Shown here: in pieces, positions 42,145 to 51,169 of the stretch
Numbering within the stretch: position 1 is the first letter of the stretch
How the letters are laid out: every line of letters begins with the position of its first letter
Translations under genes and position numbers: made by a program
DNA from: an uncultured Duncaniella sp.
GTDB taxonomy: Bacteria > Bacteroidota > Bacteroidia > Bacteroidales > Muribaculaceae
Length of the DNA stretch: 64,000 bases
Reading direction: 5' to 3'
Assembly (NCBI GenBank): GCA_910589485.1
Contig: CAJUSW010000001.1
Span: 186,001-250,000 of the forward strand
Notes under the pieces: generated by a model
Database searches by the model: none
What the model saw: only the letters and a program-made list of their open reading frames with translations
What the model was told of the DNA's origin: nothing

Positions 42145-43128
42145 TTAAGCGATAGTGTTCATCACCACAAAGAAGCTGCTCACACCGATGATGATCCACA
42201 GCATGATTGCGAGCACAAACGGCTTCACACCCACAGCCTTGACCATCTTGACCGATAGTCCGGCTCCGATCATGAACAGAGTGAGCACAAGACCCTTCTT
42301 GGCAAGATATACCAGAGTGGAAGTGAGCCATGCGGGCAACGGCAGATAGGTGTTTATCACCATTGCGAGGATGAACAGGAATATGAACCAGGGAATGGAT
42401 ATCTTGCTCTTCTTGTCACGGAATATGAGCATGGTCACCAGTGCAAGGGGGATGATCCACAGGGCACGGGTGAGCTTGATGAGAGTAGCCAGTTTCAGGG
42501 CGTCACCGGCATTCTCAACCCCCTGGGCGGCGAGCATGCCCGAATAGGCATCTCCGGCACCCACTACCGACGAGGTATCATGGATAGCGATAGCGGCCCA
42601 TGTGCCAAACTGAGCGGCACTCATATCGAAATACGCCCCGATCGGAGGGAATATGAACAGGGCTATGGCATTGAGCACAAACACCACTCCGAGCGACACG
42701 GCCATCTCATGGTCATCGGCCTTCAACACAGGTCCAACGGCCGCGATGGCGCTACCGCCACAGATGGCTGTTCCCGATGAGATCAGATAGGAGGTCTTGC
42801 GGTTGATGTGGAGCCAATAGCCGGCAAGTACGCCTATCACCATCACGCCCACCACCGATACCACGGTGAAGAGCATACCCTCGCTACCGCTCTTGAGCGA
42901 CTCGGTGAGGTTCATGCCGAAGCCGAGACCTACCACCGAAGCCTGCAACAGATATTTCGAGGTCTTCTTATTGAACTTGGGATAAGGGCACTCAAAGAAA
43001 AGCGCAAACACTATTCCGAGAAACAGGGCAAACCATGGTGCGACCGATATGCCCGAGCCCAACAGGTCGATAGGAAACACGACCATTATCACCAGCAGAA
43101 TGTAAATGTATTTAGCAGGTTGTTTCAT
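42145..43128 (-). CDS. YeiH family putative sulfate exporter
   Basis: 327 residues with about ten membrane helices. Matches the UPF0324/YeiH (PSE) family: LLQASVVGLGFGMNL, LISSGTAICGGSAIAAVGPVLKA and IHDTSSVVGAGDAYS are its signatures. The family is annotated as sulfate exporters on limited evidence; substrates are not proven for most members. Same direction as aroE with a 42-bp gap. In Bacteroidales it usually stands apart from sulfur genes, as here. Confidence 0.9.
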   Translation of the reverse strand: MKQPAKYIYILLVIMVVFPIDLLGSGISVAPWFALFLGIVFALFFECPYPKFNKKTSKYLLQASVVGLGFGMNLTESLKSGSEGMLFTVVSVVGVMVIGVLAGYWLHINRKTSYLISSGTAICGGSAIAAVGPVLKADDHEMAVSLGVVFVLNAIALFIFPPIGAYFDMSAAQFGTWAAIAIHDTSSVVGAGDAYSGMLAAQGVENAGDALKLATLIKLTRALWIIPLALVTMLIFRDKKSKISIPWFIFLFILAMVINTYLPLPAWLTSTLVYLAKKGLVLTLFMIGAGLSVKMVKAVGVKPFVLAIMLWIIIGVSSFFVVMNTIA

Positions 43129-43170
43129 GTAGTTTATATTTTGTATAACTGATTAATCAAGCGATTGTGA

Positions 43171-43935
43171 TTACATATTCCATATTCTCCATGACTCGAA
43201 CGCCTGCAGCAACAGCATCTCCAGGCCATTCTTCACCTCGGCACCATGGGTACGGCCCTTCTTCATGAATGTGGTGACATCGGGGTTGTAGATGAGGTCG
43301 TAGAGCAGATGCCCGGGAGTCAGATACTCATAAGGGATGGGCGGACATGCGTCAACCTTGGGATACATGCCGAGGGGCGTGGTGTTGACTATCACCTTGT
43401 ATTCGGCCATGACTTCAGGGGTGAGGTCATCGTAAGTCAACATCCCCTCCCGCGCAGTGCGCGACACATACACGGGCTCCACTCCGAGCGATATCAGACC
43501 CTGGCGCACAGCCTTGGCCGCACCGCCCGTCCCGAGGATCAACGCTTTCTTCCGCTCGGGGGTCAGCAACGGTGACAGGGAATTGCGGAATCCCACCACA
43601 TCCGAATTGTATCCTATAAGCTCGAAATCATCATCGTCAACCGAGTCGCCACGCAGTATCTTTATCACATTTACCGCCCCTATCGCCTCGGCTTCCGGGT
43701 CGAGGGCATCGAGATAGGGCATCACCTGCTCCTTGTAAGGGATGGTGACGTTCAGCCCCGAGAGCTCGGGATGATCATCCAGCACCTCCTTAAGATCGGT
43801 TATCGACGGAATCTCAAAATTAATATACTCAGCGTCTATCCCTTCGGCGGCAAACTTATCGTTGAAATAGTTCTTGGAAAAGGAGTGCCCGAGAGGATAG
43901 CCTAAGAGACCGTAAATCTTATGTGAATTAATCAT
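43171..43935 (-). CDS. aroE: Shikimate dehydrogenase
   Basis: NADP-linked reduction of 3-dehydroshikimate, step four of the chorismate pathway. 254 residues: shikimate-binding S-x-S in GYPLGHSFSKNYF, catalytic Lys in LNVTIPYKE, Asn in IGAVNVI, Asp in YNSDVVGF, and the NADP loop LILGTGGAAKAVRQGL. C-terminal GLEMLLLQAFESWRIW is typical. Usual family NTD is NSD here. It is slightly shorter than E. coli AroE (272). Stands alone as an aro gene. Confidence 0.96.
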   Translation of the reverse strand: MINSHKIYGLLGYPLGHSFSKNYFNDKFAAEGIDAEYINFEIPSITDLKEVLDDHPELSGLNVTIPYKEQVMPYLDALDPEAEAIGAVNVIKILRGDSVDDDDFELIGYNSDVVGFRNSLSPLLTPERKKALILGTGGAAKAVRQGLISLGVEPVYVSRTAREGMLTYDDLTPEVMAEYKVIVNTTPLGMYPKVDACPPIPYEYLTPGHLLYDLIYNPDVTTFMKKGRTHGAEVKNGLEMLLLQAFESWRIWNM

Positions 43936-44102
43936 AGAGGACCATTGAATGAGAGTGAACTTATGTTCTTGGATTCCAAGTGTGCAAAATTATACTTTTC
44001 CTATTAAATAAGCAATATTTTCAAACATTGGAATCACAATGTAGTTAACATTTATTTTATATATTAGTTTAAAATTCTCCATTCTTCATGAAACTATATC
44101 AT

Positions 44103-44110
44103 TACCTTTG
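44103..44110 (+). promoter_or_regulatory. -7 box TACCTTTG for the ABC efflux operon
   Basis: TACCTTTG 80 bases before the ATG at 44191, in the 255-bp gap behind the divergent aroE; leaves a ~75-nt leader. The rest of the gap is AT-rich and featureless. Confidence 0.55.
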
Positions 44111-44190
44111 CGTCATATAAGTAAAAGTCAGCGATCAGAGGTCTGGCTAATACTCATCACATTTCTCCAAAGCGTAACAATTTCAGATCA

Positions 44191-44904
44191 ATGATAATCG
44201 AACTCAAGGATGTAAACAAGTCGTACCCGGGTGTGATTCCGCTCCATGTGCTCAAGGATGTAAACCTGAGCATCGAAAAAGGGGAGCTGGTATCCATTAT
44301 GGGCGCATCGGGATCGGGCAAATCGACGCTACTCAATATTCTCGGCATCCTCGACAATTATGATTCGGGCGAGTATCATCTCGACGGAGTGCTCATCAAG
44401 AACCTCACCGAGAACAAGGCCGCCGACCTGCGCAACTACATGATAGGTTTCGTGTTCCAGTCGTTCAATCTCATAGGCTACAAGAATGCACTTGAGAACG
44501 TGGCGCTTCCGCTCTTCTACCGTGGCATCTCGCGCCGCAAGCGCAACGCCATGGCCATGGAGCAACTCGAGAGAATGGGTATGGCCGACCGTGCCACCCA
44601 TCTGCCGGGCGAGCTGTCGGGCGGTCAGAAACAGCGTGTGGCCATAGCCCGTGCCCTCATCACCAACCCGTCCATAATACTTGCTGATGAGCCCACCGGA
44701 GCACTCGACTCCAAGACCTCGAAGGAGGTGATGCAGGTGTTCCGCGACCTCAATGCCGAAGGGCGCACAATAGTGATAGTGACCCACGATCCGGGTGTGG
44801 GCGAACAGACCAACCGCATCATACGCATCTCGGACGGCCGTATAGTCACCCCCGACCAATCCATCACCGGCACTCAGGCAACCATCACACCCTCCATCCA
44901 ATGA
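44191..44904 (+). CDS. ABC transporter ATPase (MacB/LolD type)
   Basis: Cytoplasmic motor of a type VII (mechanotransmission) ABC system. 237 residues: Walker A GASGSGKST at 38-46, Q-loop Gln90, signature LSGGQ at 142-146, Walker B ILADEP with Glu167, and the switch His in THDP. MIGFVFQSFNLIGYKNALENV is the MacB/LolD hallmark. It overlaps the first permease by four bases. The five genes from here to 49817 form one operon of ATPase, two permeases, adaptor and TolC-like duct. Confidence 0.95.
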   Translation: MIIELKDVNKSYPGVIPLHVLKDVNLSIEKGELVSIMGASGSGKSTLLNILGILDNYDSGEYHLDGVLIKNLTENKAADLRNYMIGFVFQSFNLIGYKNALENVALPLFYRGISRRKRNAMAMEQLERMGMADRATHLPGELSGGQKQRVAIARALITNPSIILADEPTGALDSKTSKEVMQVFRDLNAEGRTIVIVTHDPGVGEQTNRIIRISDGRIVTPDQSITGTQATITPSIQ

Positions 44905-46124
44905 TCGATCTCGTAAACGAAATACTCGCCACCCTGAAGCACAATAAACTGAGGACGGCTCTCACGGGATTTGCAGTCTCGTGGGGCATATTCCTGCTCA
45001 TTGTGCTGCTGAGCGTTTCCAACGGGCTTGTCAACGGCATGAACGACATGTTCTCGCGCCGTGACACCGAGTCCATGACGGTGGAAGGCGGATGGGCTTT
45101 CAAGCCCTACAAGGGACTGACCGACGGCCGCAAAGTGCAATTGCGCGAGCGTGACATCAATCTCATACGCAACCGCAACGAGCAGTTGGTGACCCGCATC
45201 TCGGCAACTATCAGCAACGACTCGGCCACCGTATCGACAGGCAAGGACTATGTGACGGGAGGATACGAAGGGGTGTATCCGTCGGGGCTGAAAAGCGCGG
45301 GAGCTACCATAAGCAGCGGACGTTTCATCAATGACAACGACATACGCCAGGCCAGGCGTGTGATAGTGCTTCATACCGACAATGCCCGTAACCTCTTTGG
45401 CGAGAAGGATCCTATAGGGAAACTTGTGAAGATCAACGATCTCACATTCACAGTGGTGGGAGTGTTCAAGCATGAATGGAACACCCGTAGCTACATCCCC
45501 TACTCCACGGCCCGCAATCTCTCGGGCGGGAGCGACAAGGTGAAGAATATCTCGGTGGGCGTAGGCTCCATCAACTCGATAGCCGACGGCGAGAAGGCCG
45601 AGAAGGACATGTATGTCACCCTCGGCAACGAACATAACTTCGATGCTACCGACCAGGGCGCATTATGGATAAGGAACTATGCCAAGCAACGGCTCACACA
45701 GGACACGGCATCGGGAGCACTCGAACTGGCCGTGTGGATCATCAGCATCCTCACCATGCTATCGGGTATCGTGGGTGTGAGCAACATCATGTTTGTCTCG
45801 GTAAGGGAACGCACCCATGAGATAGGCGTGCGCCGTGCCATCGGAGCCAGACCCCTCAGTATCCTCAAACAGGTGATACTCGAGAGCGTGGCCATCACCA
45901 CCATATTCGGCTACATAGGCATTGTGCTCGGAGTGATAGTGTCGGAGATAATCAAGACCATAGCCATAAACAAGGAGGTAGAATTCCTCAAGGACCCCTC
46001 GGTGGATCTCGGGGTGGCCGTGCAGGTGACAGTAGTCCTCATCATAGCCGGAGCCATTGCCGGCTTGTTCCCTGCCATGAAATCACTAAAGATCAAGCCT
46101 GTCGAGGCGTTGCGAGATGAATAA
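44901..46124 (+). CDS. MacB-like ABC permease 1 (FtsX fold)
   Basis: 407 residues: N-terminal helix at about 17-38 (TALTGFAVSWGIFLLIVLLSV), a ~230-residue periplasmic MacB_PCD domain, then three helices (about 275-295, 325-350, 365-390) with the FtsX motif SNIMFVSVRERTHEIGVRRAIGA. Ends FPAMKSLKIKPVEALRDE, the standard MacB permease end. Likely pairs with the next gene as a heterodimer, since both sit under one ATPase. Confidence 0.93.
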   Translation: MIDLVNEILATLKHNKLRTALTGFAVSWGIFLLIVLLSVSNGLVNGMNDMFSRRDTESMTVEGGWAFKPYKGLTDGRKVQLRERDINLIRNRNEQLVTRISATISNDSATVSTGKDYVTGGYEGVYPSGLKSAGATISSGRFINDNDIRQARRVIVLHTDNARNLFGEKDPIGKLVKINDLTFTVVGVFKHEWNTRSYIPYSTARNLSGGSDKVKNISVGVGSINSIADGEKAEKDMYVTLGNEHNFDATDQGALWIRNYAKQRLTQDTASGALELAVWIISILTMLSGIVGVSNIMFVSVRERTHEIGVRRAIGARPLSILKQVILESVAITTIFGYIGIVLGVIVSEIIKTIAINKEVEFLKDPSVDLGVAVQVTVVLIIAGAIAGLFPAMKSLKIKPVEALRDE

Positions 46125-46133
46125 CCCCATGAT

Positions 46134-47378
46134 ATGAGAAATCCGGTATTCGACATAGAGAACTGGCGCGAGATAGGCACCACACTTGCCCAGAACAAGA
46201 CGCGCACATTCATGACCGCCTTCGGAATATTCTGGGGCACAGCCATCCTATCCCTTCTCATAGGTGGATCGGACGGCCTGAGACACTTCATGAGCCGTAA
46301 TTTCGAGGGGTTCGCCACCAATGCCGCCGCTATATTCCCTGGACGCACCACCAAGAGCCACGCCGGATTCAACAAGGGTATGGCTCTGGAGCTGAACATG
46401 CAGGATGCCCGCAACATACGCCGGGCCGTCCCACAGATCGACCGCTCGTCGGTGGTGAACTTCTCACACACCGAGGCACTGTATGGCCGTAAGAAATCGA
46501 GCGCACAGCTCACCGGTGTTGAGGAAGACTATTCCAAGATATTCGAGCCAATAATTTTCGAGGGGAGATTCATCAACGAGGCCGACGAGGCCAATTACCG
46601 CAAGGTGTGCGTGATAGGCAAGAAAGTGGCCGACGAACTGTTTGGCACCGCTCAAGCCTCGGGCCACGAGATACAACTCAACGGTATATACTATAAGGTG
46701 ATAGGCGTAGTGGGACAGACCTCGGAAGTGAATATCGGTGCCAAGATGGATGAATCGGTATTCATCCCCTACAACACCATGAGCCGCAGCTACAACCTGG
46801 GCGACCGGATAGATACGTTCATGATGACATTCGGCGACGGATACAAGCCCGGGGATTACGAGAAACAGCTGAGACGCATCATCGCTTCCAACCATCCCAT
46901 AGCTCCCGACGATGACGGAGCGTTCCACTATTTCAACATCTCGGAAATGTTCGAGATGGTCGACAACGTGTTTGCCGGAATAAACCTCCTCGCGCTGTTT
47001 GTGGGCATCGGTACTCTGCTCTCGGGAGTGATAGGTGTGGGCAACATCATGTGGATCATCGTGCGTGAACGCACCCACGAGATAGGCATACGCCGTGCCA
47101 TCGGCGCCAAGCCCCGCGACATAATCATACAGATACTCTCGGAGTCGATGGTACTCACCACCGTGGCCGGAATCTCGGGCATAGTGTTTGCCGCACTCAT
47201 TCTGGGAGGAGCCGAGGCCGCGAGCAACGGCCCCACAGGCCCCATACATTTCCAGCTCACATTCACTGACGCCACGGGCATTCTCATCACATTCCTGGTC
47301 CTCGGCACAGCCGCCGGCATAATACCGGCAGTAAAAGCCATGAGAATCAAACCGATCGAAGCACTCAACGACAAATAA
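46134..47378 (+). CDS. MacB-like ABC permease 2 (FtsX fold)
   Basis: 414 residues with the same layout as permease 1: N-terminal helix (TFMTAFGIFWGTAILSLLIG), periplasmic domain with YYKVIGVVGQTSEVNIGAKM, then three helices and the motif GNIMWIIVRERTHEIGIRRAIGA, ending IKPIEALNDK. Nine bases after permease 1. The two permeases are clearly homologous but diverged, consistent with an ancient duplication and heterodimer formation. Confidence 0.93.
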   Translation: MRNPVFDIENWREIGTTLAQNKTRTFMTAFGIFWGTAILSLLIGGSDGLRHFMSRNFEGFATNAAAIFPGRTTKSHAGFNKGMALELNMQDARNIRRAVPQIDRSSVVNFSHTEALYGRKKSSAQLTGVEEDYSKIFEPIIFEGRFINEADEANYRKVCVIGKKVADELFGTAQASGHEIQLNGIYYKVIGVVGQTSEVNIGAKMDESVFIPYNTMSRSYNLGDRIDTFMMTFGDGYKPGDYEKQLRRIIASNHPIAPDDDGAFHYFNISEMFEMVDNVFAGINLLALFVGIGTLLSGVIGVGNIMWIIVRERTHEIGIRRAIGAKPRDIIIQILSESMVLTTVAGISGIVFAALILGGAEAASNGPTGPIHFQLTFTDATGILITFLVLGTAAGIIPAVKAMRIKPIEALNDK

Positions 47379-47390
47379 CAGAACCACAAT

Positions 47391-48500
47391 ATGAAAAAAT
47401 TCTTCAAAACCTTCATCTGGGTACTTGTTGCCGCAATATTCGTGGGCACATTTGTGTACCTGTTTCTCAACTCCCGCCCCAAGGAGACCCGATATGAGAT
47501 AGTGACACCCTCGACAGGCGATATTGAACGCACCACCATACTCACCGGCAATATCGAGCCTCGCGACGAAATCGAGATCAAGCCCCAGGTATCGGGTATT
47601 ATCTCAGAAATAAATGTCGAGGCCGGCGATATGGTCAAGGAGGGGGACGTTATAGCCCGCATCAAGATCATCCCTGACGAGGGTCAACTCTCCTCGGCAC
47701 TGTCGCGCATCGAGAACGCACGCATATCCATGGAGGATGCCCGCGCCAAGCATGAGCGCAACTCCATGCTGCTTGAGAAAAAAGTGATAAGCCGCGAGGA
47801 ATACGAGACCACGGCCACTACTTTCGCCCAAGCCAAAGCCGAGCTTAATGCCGCCGAGGATGCCTACTCGATTGTGAAGGAAGGTGTGTCCAAGACCAAT
47901 GCCAAGGAGAGTAACACGCTGGTCAGGGCCACCATCACCGGTCTGGTGCTCGACGTGCCTGTCAAAGTTGGCACATCGGTAATCCAGACCAACACGATGA
48001 ACGACGGTACCACCGTGGCCACTATTGCCGATATGAATAATCTCATATTCAAGGGCAAAGTGGATGAGACCGAGGTGGGACTGCTCACGGTGAACCAGCC
48101 CATGGAGATCTCGATAGGCGCGTTGCCCGACCTCCATCTCGATGCCGTGATAGAGAATATCGCACCTAAAGGCACCGAGACCAACGGAGCCAACACGTTT
48201 GAGATCAAGGCGGCTCTGAATGTCCCTGACGGGCAGCACCTACGCGCCGGATACAGCGCTAACGCCAAAGTGATGCTCAACAGCGTGGCGGGGGTGATGA
48301 CGGTACCCGAAAGCGTGATTGAGTGGGCCGGCGACAGCACATACGTATATGTGCTCACCGATTCGGTGAAGGGGCAGGATTTCCGGCGCACAGCTGTCAC
48401 GACGGGGCTCTCGGACGGTATAAACATTCAGGTTACCTCAGGAATCTCGGCCGACACCCCTCTGCGCGGTGCCATCAAGGCTGACAAACCCAATAAATAA
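47391..48500 (+). CDS. Periplasmic adaptor (HlyD/MacA-like)
   Basis: 369 residues: membrane anchor at about 8-26, a beta-barrel/lipoyl part with GNIEPRDEIEIKPQVSGIIS and VEAGDMVKEGDVIARI, a helical hairpin at about 100-155, the return lipoyl half VRATITGLVLDVPVKVG, a beta-barrel (EVGLLTVNQPMEISIGALP) and a membrane-proximal domain. It links the permeases to the outer-membrane duct. 12-base gap to the permease and to the TolC-like gene. Confidence 0.94.
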   Translation: MKKFFKTFIWVLVAAIFVGTFVYLFLNSRPKETRYEIVTPSTGDIERTTILTGNIEPRDEIEIKPQVSGIISEINVEAGDMVKEGDVIARIKIIPDEGQLSSALSRIENARISMEDARAKHERNSMLLEKKVISREEYETTATTFAQAKAELNAAEDAYSIVKEGVSKTNAKESNTLVRATITGLVLDVPVKVGTSVIQTNTMNDGTTVATIADMNNLIFKGKVDETEVGLLTVNQPMEISIGALPDLHLDAVIENIAPKGTETNGANTFEIKAALNVPDGQHLRAGYSANAKVMLNSVAGVMTVPESVIEWAGDSTYVYVLTDSVKGQDFRRTAVTTGLSDGINIQVTSGISADTPLRGAIKADKPNK

Positions 48501-48512
48501 TTCTCCCCGATC

Positions 48513-49817
48513 ATGAAATTGACACGCATCATACTATCCTCGGCCATCCTGGCCACTTCCCTCCCGGCCATGGCTGATCCGTGGAGCCTCGACAGCTGCA
48601 TCAATTACGCCGTGGAGCATAACCTCGATGTGAGGTCGGCACTGCTCGAACGCCAGCGCGGAGATCTCAACGTTACCGAGGCCAAGGACAGATTTCTGCC
48701 CAATGTGTCGGCCTCAGCCTCTCAAAGCTGGAATTTCGGCCGTGGCCTCACCTCCGAGAATACATATGCCAACCGCAATACCTCATCGTTCGGCTGGGGA
48801 GCCAATCTCTCGTTACCTATATTCCAGGGCCTCAGCGCCCTGCGCCAGCTACGTCAGGCCCGCGCCAATGTAAGGGATCTGGACCTCAGGGTGGAATATG
48901 CACGCGATGAGACCACGCTCAGCATCATGTCCTATTATCTGCAGGCACTGTACAACAAGGAATTGCTCTCAGTGCGCCGGGAGGAACTCAATCTGTCACG
49001 CGCACAGCTTGCACGCCAGGAGGCATTGCTCGAGGGGGGCAAGATTCCTGAGGTGGATGTGCTCCAGGCCAAATCGCAGGTAGCATCGGGGGAGGTTTCG
49101 GTGATAAATGCCGAGAATGACTACCGGCTTGCCATGGTAGATCTCACCCGTGCTCTCGAACTTGACAACACCGAGGGATTCGATATTCTCCCTCTCGACA
49201 TGGACAAAGAATTTCCCACACTGGCCTCGCCCGAAAGCGTGTACAACAATGCTCTGGAAAACTATTCGGGCATCCGCGTGGCACGCTCGGCCATCGGACT
49301 GGCCGACCATGCCATCTCGATAGCCAAGTCGGGTTATCTGCCTCAACTATCGTTCAGCGCGGGCCTAAATTCAAGCTATTACACCCTGTCGGGAGTACCC
49401 GGAGCATCCTTCTCCCGCCAGATGCGCGACAACTTCTCAAAATCGCTCGGCTTCTCGCTCAGCATACCCATATTCAACGCTTTCAACACTCGCAATCAGA
49501 TACGCCAGGCCAAACTACAGCGCTTGAATGCCGAGCTTGAACTGGAACGGAGGGAGAGCGATCTCAACAAGACCATCCAGCAGGCCTACTGTCAGGCACA
49601 AGGAGCCGAGGCCCGCTATAAAGCCGGCGAGACAGCCGTAGTGGCCGCTAAAGCAGCCCTGGACGCCATGACCGAGAAGAGCATATACGGACGCGCCAAT
49701 TCCACCGAGTGGGAACAAGCCCGCACCAACTATATCACCACCCTGTCGGAACAGGTTCAGGCAAAGTATGAGATGATACTCCGCAACCGCATCCTCAACT
49801 TCTATAATAAAAGATAA
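48513..49817 (+). CDS. TolC-like outer-membrane efflux protein
   Basis: 434 residues: signal peptide (MKLTRIILSSAILATSLPAMA), then two outer-membrane efflux protein repeats (about 25-215 and 235-430) rich in coiled-coil helices, e.g. LRQARANVRDLDLRVEY and NKTIQQAYCQAQGAEARYKAG. WSLDSCINYAVEHNLDVRSA is the classic OEP start and FGWGANLSLPIFQG / FSLSIPIFNAFNTRNQI are the two strand-turn signatures. Provides the exit duct for the ABC pump. Last gene of the operon. Confidence 0.94.
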   Translation: MKLTRIILSSAILATSLPAMADPWSLDSCINYAVEHNLDVRSALLERQRGDLNVTEAKDRFLPNVSASASQSWNFGRGLTSENTYANRNTSSFGWGANLSLPIFQGLSALRQLRQARANVRDLDLRVEYARDETTLSIMSYYLQALYNKELLSVRREELNLSRAQLARQEALLEGGKIPEVDVLQAKSQVASGEVSVINAENDYRLAMVDLTRALELDNTEGFDILPLDMDKEFPTLASPESVYNNALENYSGIRVARSAIGLADHAISIAKSGYLPQLSFSAGLNSSYYTLSGVPGASFSRQMRDNFSKSLGFSLSIPIFNAFNTRNQIRQAKLQRLNAELELERRESDLNKTIQQAYCQAQGAEARYKAGETAVVAAKAALDAMTEKSIYGRANSTEWEQARTNYITTLSEQVQAKYEMILRNRILNFYNKR

Positions 49818-49831
49818 TAAACCAACGATTA

Positions 49832-51109
49832 ATGAACCATAGGACTGTTTTACTTTTAGTAATCTCTCTAATCTTTCATTTCAACATCTTAGGTCAAACG
49901 ACAAAGACAGATTCCCTCTCATATACCCTTACAACTCATCCGGATACTCTTCTCAATACCGACGACAACCCTGAACGTAGCAAAATGGAGAGATTCTCCT
50001 CTTCAAAACTTTTCCGCATGACCTACGTGGGGGTACCTTTGATTATCTGCGGACAAATAATCAACCAAGATTATCACTTCCGCTCACTTCGCAATGACTA
50101 CATCCCGAAATTTCGACATCATATCGACGATTATGTCCAATATGCACCGGCTGCGATAATGCTTGGCATGAAAGTGGCCGGAGTGCAAGGCCGAAGCAAT
50201 TGGGGACGAATGTTGACATCCGATGCGTTCTCGGCAGCGATAATGGCAACGGCAGTAAACTCACTTAAGTATAGTGTCAAGACTGAACGCCCCGACGGGT
50301 CAAACCGTCATTCCTTCCCCTCGGGACATACAGCCACCGTGTTCATGACAGCCACCATGCTGGCCAAAGAGTATGGACACCTGTCACCGTGGGTCGGCAT
50401 CGGAGCCTACTCAATGGCCACCGCCACAGGATTGATGCGCATGGCCAATAATAAGCATTGGCTGTCGGACGTAATGACCGGAGCGGGCATCGGCATAATC
50501 GCCACCGAACTGGGTTATTATCTTGCCGACCTGATATTCAAAGGCAGGGGGATCACGAATTTTGATACCATGGAGACACTGGATCGCTACGCTCCACCAT
50601 CATTCATCGGCCTGTATTTGGGCATCAATCTTTTACCGAGCGGATACAATATAAATAATGAATACCGCTACGGGACTTCTTCGGGAAGCAATGCCGGTAT
50701 CGAAGGTGCATGGTTCGGCAATGCTTACTTCGGACTGGGAGGAAGACTTACAATATCTGACACCAATGTCCTTCTAAACTATGAACAGACCGAAACTGCA
50801 AAGCTTGATGCCGTTAAGTTCTTGATTGGACCATATTTTTCCAAACCATTGTCAGTGAGATGGGCTCTCGGAACCAAACTTATAGGAGGTGTTGTACACT
50901 ATCCCACACTGCACATAGGTGACCATCGGATACCCAAAAATGATGCAATGTGTTTTTCTACAGGTGTGACAATGACATTCAAAGCCCGGAAACATCTTGG
51001 ATTCAGACTTTTCATCGATTATGATTTACAACAGCCTCATAGCAAGCTGACCCGAGAGTGGATGCACATGCTCACATTCGGAGGTTCATGTGCTGCGATT
51101 CTCAAATAG
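49832..51109 (+). CDS. PAP2 phosphatase with C-terminal beta-barrel-like domain
   Basis: 425 residues. Signal peptide-like start (MNHRTVLLLVISLIFHFNILG). The PAP2 acid phosphatase core at about 65-235 has all three motifs: K146-x6-RP, PSGHT with His166, and R203 ... H209-WLSD-213. From about 245 to 425 the chain alternates like outer-membrane strands (FIGLYLGINLLPSGYNI, GAWFGNAYFGLGGRL, HLGFRLFIDYDLQQ). The likely job is removing phosphate from lipid or undecaprenyl-phosphate-like substrates at the envelope. Codon third positions are far more A/T-rich than in the efflux genes 15 bases upstream, hinting at separate origin. Confidence 0.82.
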   Translation: MNHRTVLLLVISLIFHFNILGQTTKTDSLSYTLTTHPDTLLNTDDNPERSKMERFSSSKLFRMTYVGVPLIICGQIINQDYHFRSLRNDYIPKFRHHIDDYVQYAPAAIMLGMKVAGVQGRSNWGRMLTSDAFSAAIMATAVNSLKYSVKTERPDGSNRHSFPSGHTATVFMTATMLAKEYGHLSPWVGIGAYSMATATGLMRMANNKHWLSDVMTGAGIGIIATELGYYLADLIFKGRGITNFDTMETLDRYAPPSFIGLYLGINLLPSGYNINNEYRYGTSSGSNAGIEGAWFGNAYFGLGGRLTISDTNVLLNYEQTETAKLDAVKFLIGPYFSKPLSVRWALGTKLIGGVVHYPTLHIGDHRIPKNDAMCFSTGVTMTFKARKHLGFRLFIDYDLQQPHSKLTREWMHMLTFGGSCAAILK

Positions 51110-51111
51110 AA

Positions 51112-51150
51112 AACCGAGCTAAGTATTCTCTAACGGTACTTAGCCCGGTT
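51112..51150. terminator. Shared terminator hairpin, PAP2 / rhamnosidase
   Basis: AACCGAGCTAAGTA / TACTTAGCCCGGTT, one mismatch, between two convergent genes; AT-rich on both sides. Confidence 0.75.
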
Positions 51151-51169
51151 AACTATAAATCTGTAATGC

